64,000 bases of DNA, from NCBI GenBank assembly GCA_024509875.1, contig JAMPIV010004923.1:124001-188000 (forward strand), read 5' to 3'. A program made the position numbers and the translations under genes. Shown here in pieces: positions 32,638 through 42,916 of this stretch (the first letter of the stretch is position 1; every line of letters starts with the position of its first letter). The stretch is from Oreohelix idahoensis (lineage: Eukaryota > Mollusca > Gastropoda > Stylommatophora > Oreohelicidae). Below the pieces are notes generated by a model. That model was not told the DNA's origin. It saw nothing but the letters and a program-made list of their open reading frames with translations, and ran no database searches.

Positions 32638-33604
32638 TTTACTCTGATACCAGCTATCAAGGGGGTCAACAAACCCAGACATCATCATCAAGCTTTCAAC
32701 ATTACAGTTTCAACTCATCACCTCAATGTTTGATGAAAGATTTTGAAAGTACCCGGCGTTGCTGAAAGTTGGAAATTGTTTCAAAATACCCGGCGTTGCT
32801 CGTCAAGTTGGCAGTTTTCTTGATCTGTTAGGAAGAAGGACAAGTGCCGTAACAACTGTTCCGGTCTCAGAGGTACTGTTGCAGATTCAGAAGGTCAAGT
32901 GCTCAAGTCAATTTGTAGAATTCAGAAGGTCAAGTTCAGAAGCTGTTTCCTGTTAGAAGCTCATTTCCTTCGTCATGGCAGTTTACGAGAGCAGATATGG
33001 ATCAACGTTGGATCATTGTCCTAAGAATGCTGATCACATCCTGTTCTGAACTGTGCTGACGTTGTGGATACATAGAAGTTAAGTGGCCTGTTTTGTTTGT
33101 GAACTGTGCCCTTATGTTCTAGCTGAGCCTTCTAAATTCTTTCACACTTTTTGCTATTTGTTACATGTTATATGTTATTTGTATTTGTATATTTATATGT
33201 TTATATTTCAGCGGGTTTTCTCGGTTGGGCGGTGTCTTTCAGTAGAAGATACCACGTCACAGAGGTTCTACTGTTAGCGTTTTCGTTAGGGACTGTGCGA
33301 ATTTCCTACTGTGAAATTTGCTAGCGACAATCGTTGCTATATCTGTTTAGTTGTGACGAGTTGTGCTTTATTTTCGTTTTTTGTATTTTTTTTTCTCTCT
33401 TTCTTTCTGTTTTTTAGTTTCGATTTCAATTGTTTGTATTTGTAGGTCTCCTCTTTTCTATTATTCAGTTCTTTACGTAAATTTTTGTGTATACACTGTA
33501 GCGTCATTTGTTTGTCATATCTTCGCATTTTGTCATCACATTCTTTGTGATATTTCTTTTTAGTTTCGCTGTTTATTTATTTGACTTATGCGAATGTTTT
33601 CGTA

Positions 33605-33735
33605 TTGTTGGATCTTTGTTATTGTTTACATTGACTTTGATCTTTGTTGTTGTTTACATTGACTTTGATCTTTGTTATTGTTTACATTGTTGGTGACCTT
33701 TGTTATTGTTTACATTGTCTTGTTATTGTTTGCAT
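33605..33735 (+). repeat. Imperfect tandem repeats (about 27-31 bp) in element B leader
   Basis: TTTGTTATTGTTTACATTG recurs four to five times with short variable spacers (GACTTTGATC, TTGGTGACC). It is T-rich on the sense strand and low in structure, unlike the hairpins immediately after it. Confidence 0.75.
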
Positions 33736-33780
33736 AGTTCTTGCATAGTTAGCTTTCACTATTGTTACATATATGCTCAT

Positions 33781-33894
33781 GCACTATTGGTCTATAGTGC
33801 ACTTATCATAACTAACTGGTGGTTTTTTGCTTATGCACTATTGTAGTGCAGTTATGATAAATAACTGATGGTTATGCACTGATTTGGGTAGTGC
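33781..33894 (+). repeat. Three related hairpins in element B leader
   Basis: GCACTATTGGTCTATAGTGC (33781-33800, 7-bp stem), GCACTATTGTAGTGC (33835-33849, 6-bp stem) and GCACTGATTTGGGTAGTGC (33876-33894, 5-bp stem) share the GCACT/AGTGC stem with different loops. They are separated by copies of an A(C/G)TTAT(C/G)ATAAxTAACTG(G/A)TGG motif. The position about 190 nt before the Gag ATG suggests a packaging, dimerisation or translation-control element, by analogy with retroviral leaders only. Confidence 0.8.
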
Positions 33895-34083
33895 ACTGAT
33901 AATTAAGAGGTGACTTGTGATATTATTATACATTTGATAATACAAGTTGGTGTCAAGTCTTGTTTCCCACAGAGATTGGAGTAAACATAGTGATTATACA
34001 AGCACTTTATTAAGTCTTGTTGCTATTAAGATTGAAATAAGATAATTAATTATTTCAGGTTCTGTACTCACATTTTAGACATC

Positions 34084-37000
34084 ATGTCTACATTTGAGTA
34101 CTTTATTGAGCAGGGTAAAGCCCTTGGGAAGACAGGTGATAAATTAGAAGAATTTGCGACTGTTCAATATGCCAAGGCATTGAAGTCGGAGGAAAAGAAA
34201 ATGAAAGAACTAACTGAACAAAAGAGAATAGATGCTGAAAATTTAAAACTGCAGATGCAGATAGATGAAAAAAGATTACAAATGGAAATGGAAAAACAAA
34301 AAAGAGAAGCTGAATCTCAGGAGAAGAGACTTCAGGCTGAGGCTGAAAATAAGAGACTTGAAAAAGAGGCTGAAAATAAGAGACTTGAAAAAGAGGCTGA
34401 AAATAAGAGACTTGAAATAGAGGCTGAAAATAAGAGACTTGAAATAGAGGCTGAAAATAAGAGACTTGAAAAAGAGGCTGAAAATAAGAGACTTGAAAAA
34501 GAGGCTGAAAATAAGAGACTTGAAAAAGAGGCTGAAAATAAGAGACTTGAAATAGAGGCTGAAAATAAGAGACTTGAAATAGAGGCTGAAAATAAAAGAT
34601 TAGAAAAACAAGCTCAGGCTGAAGAAAGAAAGTTACAGGCTGAGGCTGAAGAAAGAAGGTTACAAAGAGAAGCTGATGAGAGAAAAGCAAAAATGGAGCA
34701 TGAAGAAAAACTCTTAGCTTTAGAGTTAGAGAAGTTAAAGTTATTGAACACTGGTAATGCTAATGATGCAAATAAGGTGTCAGATAAGACTAATGCTAAG
34801 GATTTCAAGCTTAATCTACCAGCATTTAATCCCTCAATTGATGATATAACATTTTATCTAGATAGATTTGAAAGTGCATGTAAGGTGCATAATATAGATA
34901 AAACATTATATGTTTATCATCTGTCCAAGATACTTAGAGGTGATGCTTTGACTTTGTTGAGTATGGTAGATGTGCCTGACAAAAACAACTATGAGGTTGT
35001 CAGGGCGGCATTGTTAAAGAAGTACCAACTTAACGAGGACGGATATCGTCTTAAATTTAAAAACATGTTACCAGAAACTGGAGTTGAATTCAGAGAATTC
35101 AACTCAGGCATCCGTCTTACTTTTTTACGATGGGTTGAGTTGTCTAAGACAGAAAATACATTTGAAGCTCTTATGGATTTACTACTTAGAGATAAGGTTA
35201 TGTCTTCTGTTAATGAAGCTTTTCTATCTTTTCTTCATGAGCGTAAGCCTAAAAACATAAAAGAAATGGAAGAATACTGTAGCCAGTATGTTACTGCGCA
35301 TCCGCACATAACCATTAGTAACTCTAAGGTGAAAGAAGGTCTGCCAGTTGCTTCGGCAGCACCTTATGGCCCAAATTTTATGCGTAAATTTCAGGGTAGC
35401 CAGAAAAATTTCAATAAAAAGAGTAATCGTAATTATGCCCAGAACCATAGTGATCAATTCCAGGGTGATTCTTCTTCCCAGAACTGGAGACAACCTAATA
35501 CTACACGTTATTCTACTCCGGTTAACTTTAGAAATTTTCACAAAGGTAATCGGTATAGAGGGAAATATTTTATGCAGAGACCTCAATACCAAGATAATAG
35601 AGGTTCTCAACAGCATAGAGATAGTAATGACAGTTATGGAAACTGGAACTCAAACCAGGATAAAAATTACAGTAGGGACTTTAATGATAATTGCAGAGGC
35701 AATAATGGTCGCGGTAGATCGCAACATAAGAGAAAAAGATATCAACAGACAAACTCTGTTCAACAAGAATCTCAGGGAGCAGATAAACAGGTTAATAATG
35801 ATAAAGACCATAATGCTATCGGATGCTCATCTTTTGATTTTGGTAGGGCAAATAAATGTATCCAATGCAGTACTTTATTTGATCCGAAAACCGTTAGTAC
35901 TCTAAGCTGTGGTCATCCTTTGCCCGCTCTTCCTGCTAATGTTGCTCATGATGGGAGAGGTTCTCTTATATTACATAAGGGGCTTGTAAATAGTAATCCA
36001 GTCTCAGTGTTGTTTGATTCTGGATGTACTACTGTCGGCGTTAGGCAATCTCTTGTAGATCCATCCTGTGCTACAGGAAAGGTCATCAAATGTGTCACAT
36101 TTGGTGGCACGTTGGAAAAGTATCCTACTGCTATAATACACATTGCTACTCCTTTCTTCACGGGAGAGGTCCACGCGTGTCTACTTCCAAACCCTATTGC
36201 GGACCTTATTATTGGTCGTATTCACGGAGTTAGGGAATGTACCCCACAGCAGATTGCTGTTTGGGAAGAGCAAAACATTGAAGCTACCAATGCGGTGGTC
36301 ACAAGAGCACATGCTCTGGATCCACCTCAAACTTCATTAACTAATAATGATGAAGTAAATGACCAAGATAGTCACTTGACTATTACACGTGACTCATTTA
36401 TCAAATTGCAAGAAGAAGATCCTTCTTTACAAAAATTCTTCATTCTAGCAAAAAAAGGTGATCCTAATCAGAATACTAATAGAAAATCTTGGATTTCTAT
36501 GAAGAACGGCGTACTTGTACGTATGGTACAAGACTCGACTACGTCCACTCATTCACAAATTCTTGTGCCTAAGAGCATGAGATTGCAAATATTGCAACAT
36601 GCTCATGACTCGCAATGTGCTGGACATATGGGTTTTTCCCGTACAAAGTCGAGGGTTCTTGCGGCTTTCTTTTGGCCATTTGTGAGCAAGGACATACGAA
36701 TGTACTGTCGCTCTTGCAAAGTATGTCAGGAGGTCAAATCTAAAGGACCACGACATGCTGCGCCTATCCAGGCTGCTGACATTCCTATTCGCCCTTTTCA
36801 AAAAATGGCAATAGATATTATCGGTCCTTTTAGAATTAAGTCGGCTAGAGGACATCAATTTATTCTTACATGTGTCGATATGTGCACACGTTGGCCAGAG
36901 GCAATACCTCTCAAGAGCATCTCAACTGCTGATATCGCAGACGCTCTTTGGCTGATATTTTCTCGCTTGGGTTTTCCCGGAGAAATATTGTCAGACCATG

Positions 37001-39198
37001 GCACTCAACTTATATCAGACACTATGTCACAGGTAATGTCTATGCTACACATTAAAAGGTCTCTCAGCAGTATCTATCACCCAATGTCTAATGGGTTGGT
37101 CGAACGTTTAAATAGGACTCTGAAAACTTTACTTGGTAAAATAACTGAGGATCATCCTCAGGATTGGGACAGGGTCTTACCCGCGGCTCTCTTTGCGTAT
37201 AGAGAGGTCCCCAATGAACATACGGGGTTTTCCCCTTTTGAACTTGTCTTTGGCGCGCAACCGCGCGGCCCTATGTCTTTACTTCACGATCTAATCACTG
37301 CCGATAATATTAGCGATGAGACTCAATCTTCTTATGAGTACGTCATTGCTCTTAGGCAAAAGATCATCGAGGCATGCAAACTAGCAACTTCGTCTTCCGA
37401 ATTTGCTAAAGAAAAGGCAAGGCAGTTTGCAAATAAGAATAGATGTCTACGACAACTTTGTCCAGGTGACAAACCTCTCGTTCTACTTCCTTCAAGGGAG
37501 AACAGACTTCTAATTGCATGGAAAGGTCCATATGCAATAGTCTCCAAAATTTCTGATGTCGACTATGTTGTCGATATTGATGGAAAGCATAAAACTTTCC
37601 ACATAAATATGCTCACGGAATTTTATGAAAGACCTGACTATTTGCAGCCTATTTTCCAGGCAACGGACAATTCTCAAGCACCTCATGGTCAGTACTCATC
37701 TCTGTCAGTTATACAGGATGAGGAAACTACTTTTTCTGATGTCAATCTTCCTCTTTCTATGGTCCCACTTTATTCTACGGAATCTTGGAAAAACGTGACC
37801 GTTTCTCCAAATCTTTCCGCTGAGGAACATCGACAAGTTTCTTCGATGTTGCAAACATTTCAGGATGTTCTTACAGACATCCCGGGACACACACATGTCA
37901 TTGAACATGACATTGTGCTAACTGATCATAATCCTATCAGAGTCAGACCCTATCCAATACCTATCCATTTCCAGTCTCAAGTCGAAAAAGAATTGGATGA
38001 AATGATACGTTTGGAAATCATTGAACCATCCACTTCAGCATACTCTTCGTCTATGGTTATTGTTCGAAAGAAGGATAATAACATTCGCATTTGCGTAGAT
38101 TATCGCAAATTGAACCAAGTTACGAAGTTCGATGCTGAACCTATGCCTTCATTAGAAGAGCTACTCAATAAACTTTCTAATTCTAGATTCTTTACCAAAC
38201 TAGATTTGTCTAAAGGTTATTGGCAAGTCCCGCTAACTGAACGTGCCAAACCTTTTACAGCTTTTTCTACACCTAGGGGTTTATTCCAATGGAATTTCAT
38301 GCCTTTTGGTCTTATGAACGCCCCTGCTACATTCGTACGCATGATGCGGCGAATTCTCGCATATCGTACAGATGTCATAGCATACCTAGATGATATCTGT
38401 CTATTCAGTGATTCCTGGGAAGATCACTATTTGGGTTTATACGAATTACTGTCTACTCTTCGCGAGTATAACTTGACTGCAAAACCCTCTAAAGCCTTTA
38501 TAGGATTTAGTGAGATTTCTTTCCTAGGTCATCGTGTTGGTCATGGTCTTTTAAAGACAGAGGACCACAATGTTTCAAAAATACTTAACATTTCGGTCCC
38601 TAAGACGAAGAAACAAGTAAGGAGTCTATTAGGTTTGATCCAATTCTACGGACGATTCATTCCGAATCTGTCCTCCATTATGGCACCGCTTTCTACTTTA
38701 TTGAAGAAAGGGTCGCCTAATCTGATCCGCTGGTCTAAAGAATGTCAATCCTCATTGGACCAGGTTAAAGCCCTATTTTCATCTCCACCTATTCTTAGGT
38801 TACCTACTATTGAGAAGACTTTTGTTCTTCGAAGTGACGCCTCGTCAACTGGGATTGGGGCAGCACTAATGCAGGAGTATTCTGATACTCTGCATCCGGT
38901 GATGTATATCTCTAGGAAATTAAATGCTGCAGAAAAGAATTACTCGGTTTTAGACCGTGAGTTATTGGCTATGGTATGGTCTATTCTGAAGTTACAAAGA
39001 TTTCTTCTAGGCGCACATTTCATTGTGGAAACCGACCAGAAAGCGCTTACTGCTATTCAGAGCAAAAACTTGAAGAGCTCGAGGTCCACTCGTTATGCGA
39101 TAGCTCTTCAACCATTTCATTTCTCGGTTCGAGCTATCCGTGGTTCGGATAATGTAATGGCAGACATTCTGTCCAGATGCCCACACGATTCCACATGA
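34084..39198 (+). CDS. Element B Gag-Pol polyprotein (Gag, protease, integrase, RT, RNase H)
   Basis: The intact 1704-aa frame starts at the ATG after ACATC (MSTFEYF). A very long coiled coil at about 30-235 includes ten 9-residue repeats (EAENKRLEK or -I). A capsid-like Gag domain lies at about 245-420, then a basic Asn/Arg/Gln-rich region at 440-590. Instead of a CCHC knuckle there is CIQCSTLF...LSCGH near 600-620, a possible zinc ribbon. Aspartic protease is LFDSG (D645), with Ser rather than Thr. Integrase has an H2C2 module (about 839-882), D911, D971, E1007 (35 between the last two) and a GPY module. RT has DLSKGYWQVP, MPFGLMNAP and YLDD (1434-1437). RNase H has RSDASSTG (D1585) and ETDQKAL. 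It ends ILSRCPHDST. All catalytic residues are present. Confidence 0.93.
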   Translation: MSTFEYFIEQGKALGKTGDKLEEFATVQYAKALKSEEKKMKELTEQKRIDAENLKLQMQIDEKRLQMEMEKQKREAESQEKRLQAEAENKRLEKEAENKRLEKEAENKRLEIEAENKRLEIEAENKRLEKEAENKRLEKEAENKRLEKEAENKRLEIEAENKRLEIEAENKRLEKQAQAEERKLQAEAEERRLQREADERKAKMEHEEKLLALELEKLKLLNTGNANDANKVSDKTNAKDFKLNLPAFNPSIDDITFYLDRFESACKVHNIDKTLYVYHLSKILRGDALTLLSMVDVPDKNNYEVVRAALLKKYQLNEDGYRLKFKNMLPETGVEFREFNSGIRLTFLRWVELSKTENTFEALMDLLLRDKVMSSVNEAFLSFLHERKPKNIKEMEEYCSQYVTAHPHITISNSKVKEGLPVASAAPYGPNFMRKFQGSQKNFNKKSNRNYAQNHSDQFQGDSSSQNWRQPNTTRYSTPVNFRNFHKGNRYRGKYFMQRPQYQDNRGSQQHRDSNDSYGNWNSNQDKNYSRDFNDNCRGNNGRGRSQHKRKRYQQTNSVQQESQGADKQVNNDKDHNAIGCSSFDFGRANKCIQCSTLFDPKTVSTLSCGHPLPALPANVAHDGRGSLILHKGLVNSNPVSVLFDSGCTTVGVRQSLVDPSCATGKVIKCVTFGGTLEKYPTAIIHIATPFFTGEVHACLLPNPIADLIIGRIHGVRECTPQQIAVWEEQNIEATNAVVTRAHALDPPQTSLTNNDEVNDQDSHLTITRDSFIKLQEEDPSLQKFFILAKKGDPNQNTNRKSWISMKNGVLVRMVQDSTTSTHSQILVPKSMRLQILQHAHDSQCAGHMGFSRTKSRVLAAFFWPFVSKDIRMYCRSCKVCQEVKSKGPRHAAPIQAADIPIRPFQKMAIDIIGPFRIKSARGHQFILTCVDMCTRWPEAIPLKSISTADIADALWLIFSRLGFPGEILSDHGTQLISDTMSQVMSMLHIKRSLSSIYHPMSNGLVERLNRTLKTLLGKITEDHPQDWDRVLPAALFAYREVPNEHTGFSPFELVFGAQPRGPMSLLHDLITADNISDETQSSYEYVIALRQKIIEACKLATSSSEFAKEKARQFANKNRCLRQLCPGDKPLVLLPSRENRLLIAWKGPYAIVSKISDVDYVVDIDGKHKTFHINMLTEFYERPDYLQPIFQATDNSQAPHGQYSSLSVIQDEETTFSDVNLPLSMVPLYSTESWKNVTVSPNLSAEEHRQVSSMLQTFQDVLTDIPGHTHVIEHDIVLTDHNPIRVRPYPIPIHFQSQVEKELDEMIRLEIIEPSTSAYSSSMVIVRKKDNNIRICVDYRKLNQVTKFDAEPMPSLEELLNKLSNSRFFTKLDLSKGYWQVPLTERAKPFTAFSTPRGLFQWNFMPFGLMNAPATFVRMMRRILAYRTDVIAYLDDICLFSDSWEDHYLGLYELLSTLREYNLTAKPSKAFIGFSEISFLGHRVGHGLLKTEDHNVSKILNISVPKTKKQVRSLLGLIQFYGRFIPNLSSIMAPLSTLLKKGSPNLIRWSKECQSSLDQVKALFSSPPILRLPTIEKTFVLRSDASSTGIGAALMQEYSDTLHPVMYISRKLNAAEKNYSVLDRELLAMVWSILKLQRFLLGAHFIVETDQKALTAIQSKNLKSSRSTRYAIALQPFHFSVRAIRGSDNVMADILSRCPHDST
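34344..34613 (+). repeat. 27-bp coding tandem repeat in element B Gag (10 units)
   Basis: Ten in-frame units encode EAENKRLE followed by K or I. The order of the ninth residue is K K I I K K K I I K, which is the pattern KKIIK twice, so a block of five units (135 bp) appears to have been duplicated as a whole. The long minus-strand frame at 34103-34690 is a shadow of this repeat. Confidence 0.92.
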
Positions 39199-39963
39199 TT
39201 CTTCTGTCATATATATATATTTCCTGATATACAGTCCAATGTTATAATGACATGTTAGTAGATTTTTTCTCACTTTTTTTTGAGGGAAATTTATAACATT
39301 GTACCATGTAATTATCTAAGAAGGCTTAGTTAGTGATATACGGGCCAAAAGATCACTCGGCCACATTTAAATAATATATTTTCATAATTGTATTAAGAGA
39401 TTTACCAGTTGTCTTTAAGATTTGTGTTATTGATATTTTCGCAGCACATCATTGAAGTCTGCGAGATTATGTCCATTGTGGAACTTTGAGGATATCAAGT
39501 CCTGTCCTAGATTGGGAGCGGATGATGTCCACATCTTCTATTGCTTGTTTTATGTCAACGAAGAACAACATTGTATTACTTATTAATTACTGATGCATTA
39601 TATAATGTAATAAAATAGTGCGGTATATTAATATATTACACAGCTATTTGCACAACACATTATATGATATCATAATAATATATTTAATTTCATATATTGG
39701 TATGAGAGTAATTTGACTTTTATTATGATGTTGCCATCATTGTGGCTTGTGTTGGTGGCACCTTCCTGGAATATATACGCGAATACTTAGATAAATTTTT
39801 TCTCTAAGGACCTGGGATATGATCTCAGTTTCGCTCCATGTGTTGAGCTAGTTTGTTAGGTATATATCCGCGCATCATACGTGCGTTAGGAGCCTAGATT
39901 TTTCCGGCTCCAGGATTTAAAAAAAAAAAAGTTTCATTTTTTTTTCCCGGGAGGGTGCGGTAA
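39199..39963 (+). other. Element B 3' untranslated region
   Basis: A 765-bp AT-rich region between the Gag-Pol stop and the right LTR has no open frame and no env-like sequence. A CCCGGGAGGGTGCGGTAA purine-rich end (39947-39963) directly before the LTR is the likely polypurine tract, preceded by A and T runs at 39918-39946. Confidence 0.65.
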
Positions 39964-41308
39964 TGTTACGCACAAATAATTACTTTTTCCAAAGTCTTTG
40001 TATGATCATTTTTCGTATGTATGATCATTTTTTTGACTGAAATGTGTATTATGTTTTTTACAGTCAAAGGGACATAACCCGAGTTATTGAGACTACAATT
40101 TTTAGGAGTTTGCCTTCTCTTGTATAGAGACACGTTCGGTCTATAATTTCTTGAACGAAGCGTGACCATATCTCCTTATTTGGTAGTATCAGTCAACTGT
40201 TGTAGATGTCTGAAACCTGTCTTAACGCTTCTGTTCATGACCATAAAAGGCGCGACTGTGTAAGACTTTTATCTCGAATGTTCTTAGAATCGCTTTGTGT
40301 GAATTGATACTCAGTAGATGAGTTCTGCGCATGTCCAAAACTGGGAGTTCGTTCTGTGTGTTCCGCCCAGCTGGGGAGTTTAGAAATGGTCTGAGTAGCG
40401 AGCGGACGCAACCTGCGTCTTGTGATTTTCTGAGGGAAATACATTGTCTTTGTGAGTTAGTTAACTAACTAGACTATTTCCCAGTATTATTCAAGCCTGC
40501 CTGGAGGCATATGTTCGTGGTTGATTTCCGAAGAAAGGTAATTCCTCTTGTATCGAACTTTTTACTATCATCTAGAAGTTCGTCATTTTGTCGCTCCTTG
40601 CTCGCCTGTGTGATTCAATATGGAGAGGTACTTTGACTAGGATTTTCGCCACCGGTATCTTTATACCTGAACTAGTTATATATATATATGGGTCGCTCTA
40701 GACCAACAAGACTATTGTCTGTGTTCCAGGATTCGTTATATCAGAGATCACGTCCAAGTCAGATGGTTAGACTTGGAAACGTTATAAAGGTCGGTTTGAC
40801 CTGTATTCCCAGTATGCTATTCACGTGCAGACAGTAAACGGACTTATTGTATACATCTGATCTGCTAGCATCAGAAAGGGAGCATTTATTGTTGTCTATG
40901 AACATTGAAGATCTGCAGCTGACACTGTTGCAGAAGTTATATATATTATTTATACAGCTTCACGAACCAGAACTTTATGATATCTGTTTACAATACAACT
41001 ATTGAGTATTGAATCCTACATGACTATCAGTTAATATGATTTGAATGCTGCATTCGTTAAACTATGCTGGTGATGACATAAATATCATGACTGTTTTGTG
41101 GCGTGCAATAAATGGTATAAACCTAAAGCGAAGTTACCATTTCTATGACTCTACACGTCATGTTGCCTGTGGTGTACCCTGTGAACTGTTCTACTGCAAC
41201 ACACACAGCAACATTCTAAATCAGAGAAGACACCTACATCTTGCACTTTAATACCAGGTGTCGATAGGGGTGGCAAGTTATCATTTCAGCTTAAATCCAC
41301 CCTTATCA
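39964..41308 (+). repeat. Element B 3' LTR
   Basis: Matches 31272-32616 in length and nearly in sequence. Ends CCCTTATCA followed by the target duplication CAAGG. Confidence 0.93.
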
Positions 41309-42814
41309 CAAGGGATATGTAGCAAAGTTAGATTTTGCTAGGGAGGTTATGATGGTATCCTAAAAAGAATGAAATCCGTGTATGTATTAACCGTGTGAGG
41401 TCAAGCACATGTAGGCCCCTGACTCTATAAATGATGATGATGAATTATGTGCAGGGTACCTAACGCTACCTCCCTAGATCTCACACGGTCACTATTTTGG
41501 CTCTAGTGTCTGGTGTATGATGTACCTAGTGTCTAGGGGAGAAATGAAAAGATGGTACACAACACAAAAACACTTTAAGTTTCTATGAGGAAGTGAATAA
41601 AACCTGTGGTTAAGTTTTTCTTTAAATTTGATAATTTTTTATACAATTTATTTTGCCTGTCCAGTCATATAGTTTGGACAGGTCTTTGAAAATGAGGACA
41701 AGATAGTTTACATAAAAGATTAACTAAAATTGTGTGGACAATCTGCCCAAATAACTACAATGTTAATATATGTCTTTCCTGTTGGAATGTTCACAGCTTA
41801 AATTTATTCTTCTAAGAGGGAGAGTCACTGTGTATGAGGGGCTGTATTATCATCATACCCCATCAACTTCCTGAGTATGATTTGAAATACCAAGGTTTAT
41901 TTAAAACGAAACTGTTAGATGTACCCAGGTCCTTAACATTTCACCTGGGGTTTCTTGTTGAAAGATAAGATATTGTGTAGTTGCAGAAATATCGATATCA
42001 CATCACACGCCCAAGCTCCTGCTGTTATCTCTTGAAAGCATACATGAAATTTAGGAGACTTCTTGGCGTTATCGTCACTCCTCAGGTTTCCTGTCACCAG
42101 CTGGCAACAGGAAACAAAACCTCTGCAACAAAAGGACACCCTGGCCTTTTACATCTATCATTTATTCTTTTATTTAATTTCATACGTGGGTATGGGGTCA
42201 GCCTCGCGTGCATTTCAGGTGCACTAACCCCCTAATTTTTCATGACTCTCACCTTGCTGTGACCACCCCTCAGGTCCCTATGGCAGATACGCCACTGTAC
42301 GTTTACATAGTTTTCCTCAATAATATAAAGTGGGGTAACCACATTTCCTTTTATATATTTTTCTCATCTTTTTCTTTTTAAATATAAATGCTTCAGGCAT
42401 GTTGAACAGTGTTCCTTGAACACGGAGGCTTACTAATATACTCTAATACAATAATATTCAAACATAATCATGACAACATACATTAGTTAGATACATTTCA
42501 ACGTGAGGACTCAACAATGTCTGCTCCCGGCACGTCCTTCACTTTTTCCCAATAGCAGTATCTAACTTTGGTAAGGGGATTAAACATATTAAATTCATAA
42601 AGCATTCTTACCACAAATCAAGAAATATAAACAAATGACGCTGACTTTGCAAAGAAATGGCCTCAGTTTCTTCTGCTCCGTCCAGACTGTGAAATACTTA
42701 TTTAGTTATTTAATTTACTTTTAAATTTATCACAGCTGTTCTCAGCGTATCTGAATAAAAAATACTGTTCAACTGGCAATGAATAGTGAAAGCTTTTTGC
42801 TAATATTTAGTAGC
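41309..42814. other. Non-coding spacer with an imperfect inverted repeat
   Basis: Bases 41309-41313 are the right target duplication of element B. TAGGGAGGTTATGATGG near 41340 and the inverse of GGTACCTAACGCTACCTCCC near 41455-41475 form an imperfect hairpin around a GATGATGATG stretch, possibly an old folded element. No gene seen elsewhere in this stretch. Confidence 0.45.
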
Positions 42815-42916
42815 ACTGGCCAATCGAAAGCTTGCGACTACCAGAAGTCAAATGCAGTTTTTGAAAAACAAAATTAATTCCAAACATACTCTGCGTCTGG
42901 TAGTCGATTGGCCAGT
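42815..42916. repeat. Interrupted inverted repeat
   Basis: ACTGGCCAATCG, an 8-nt insert, then CGACTACCAGA (42815-42845) is the inverse complement of TCTGGTAGTCGATTGGCCAG (42896-42916). The arms pair over about 20 bp around a 50-nt AT-rich centre. It could be a small MITE or a transcribed hairpin. Confidence 0.75.

Larger units (their letters stand above)
32617..34083 (+). other. Element B long 5' leader
   Basis: The 1467-bp leader is unusually long. It holds a possible primer site starting TGGTGGCCAT at 32621 (4 nt inside the LTR), a doubled TACCCGGCGTTGCT motif (about 32751 and 32799), imperfect repeats of about 27-31 bp built on TTTGTTATTGTTTACATTG (about 33605-33735), and three related hairpins at 33781-33894. 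CTTGTTTCCCACAG at about 33959 resembles a splice acceptor. Short plus-strand frames have no recognisable content. Confidence 0.6.
31272..41308 (+). mobile_element. Element B: complete LTR retrotransposon, integrase-first Ty3/gypsy type
   Basis: The 10,037-bp element has two 1345-bp LTRs (TGTTACGC...CTTATCA), a 5-bp target duplication, a long leader, one uninterrupted 1704-aa Gag-Pol and a 765-bp 3' region. By eye the LTRs differ at about eight sites, three of them small indels, so it is young. Its protein diverges more from A and C than those two do from each other, so it is a separate lineage with the same domain order. No env-like frame. Confidence 0.93.

Noticed and set aside
34103..34690. 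195-codon minus-strand frame rich in Phe/Gln/Val repeats
   Set aside because: It is the antisense shadow of the 27-bp coding repeat in element B Gag; its repetitiveness mirrors the sense frame.
39199..39963. env-like third gene in element B
   Set aside because: The 765-bp region between RNase H and LTR has stops in all frames and no signal or membrane segment.
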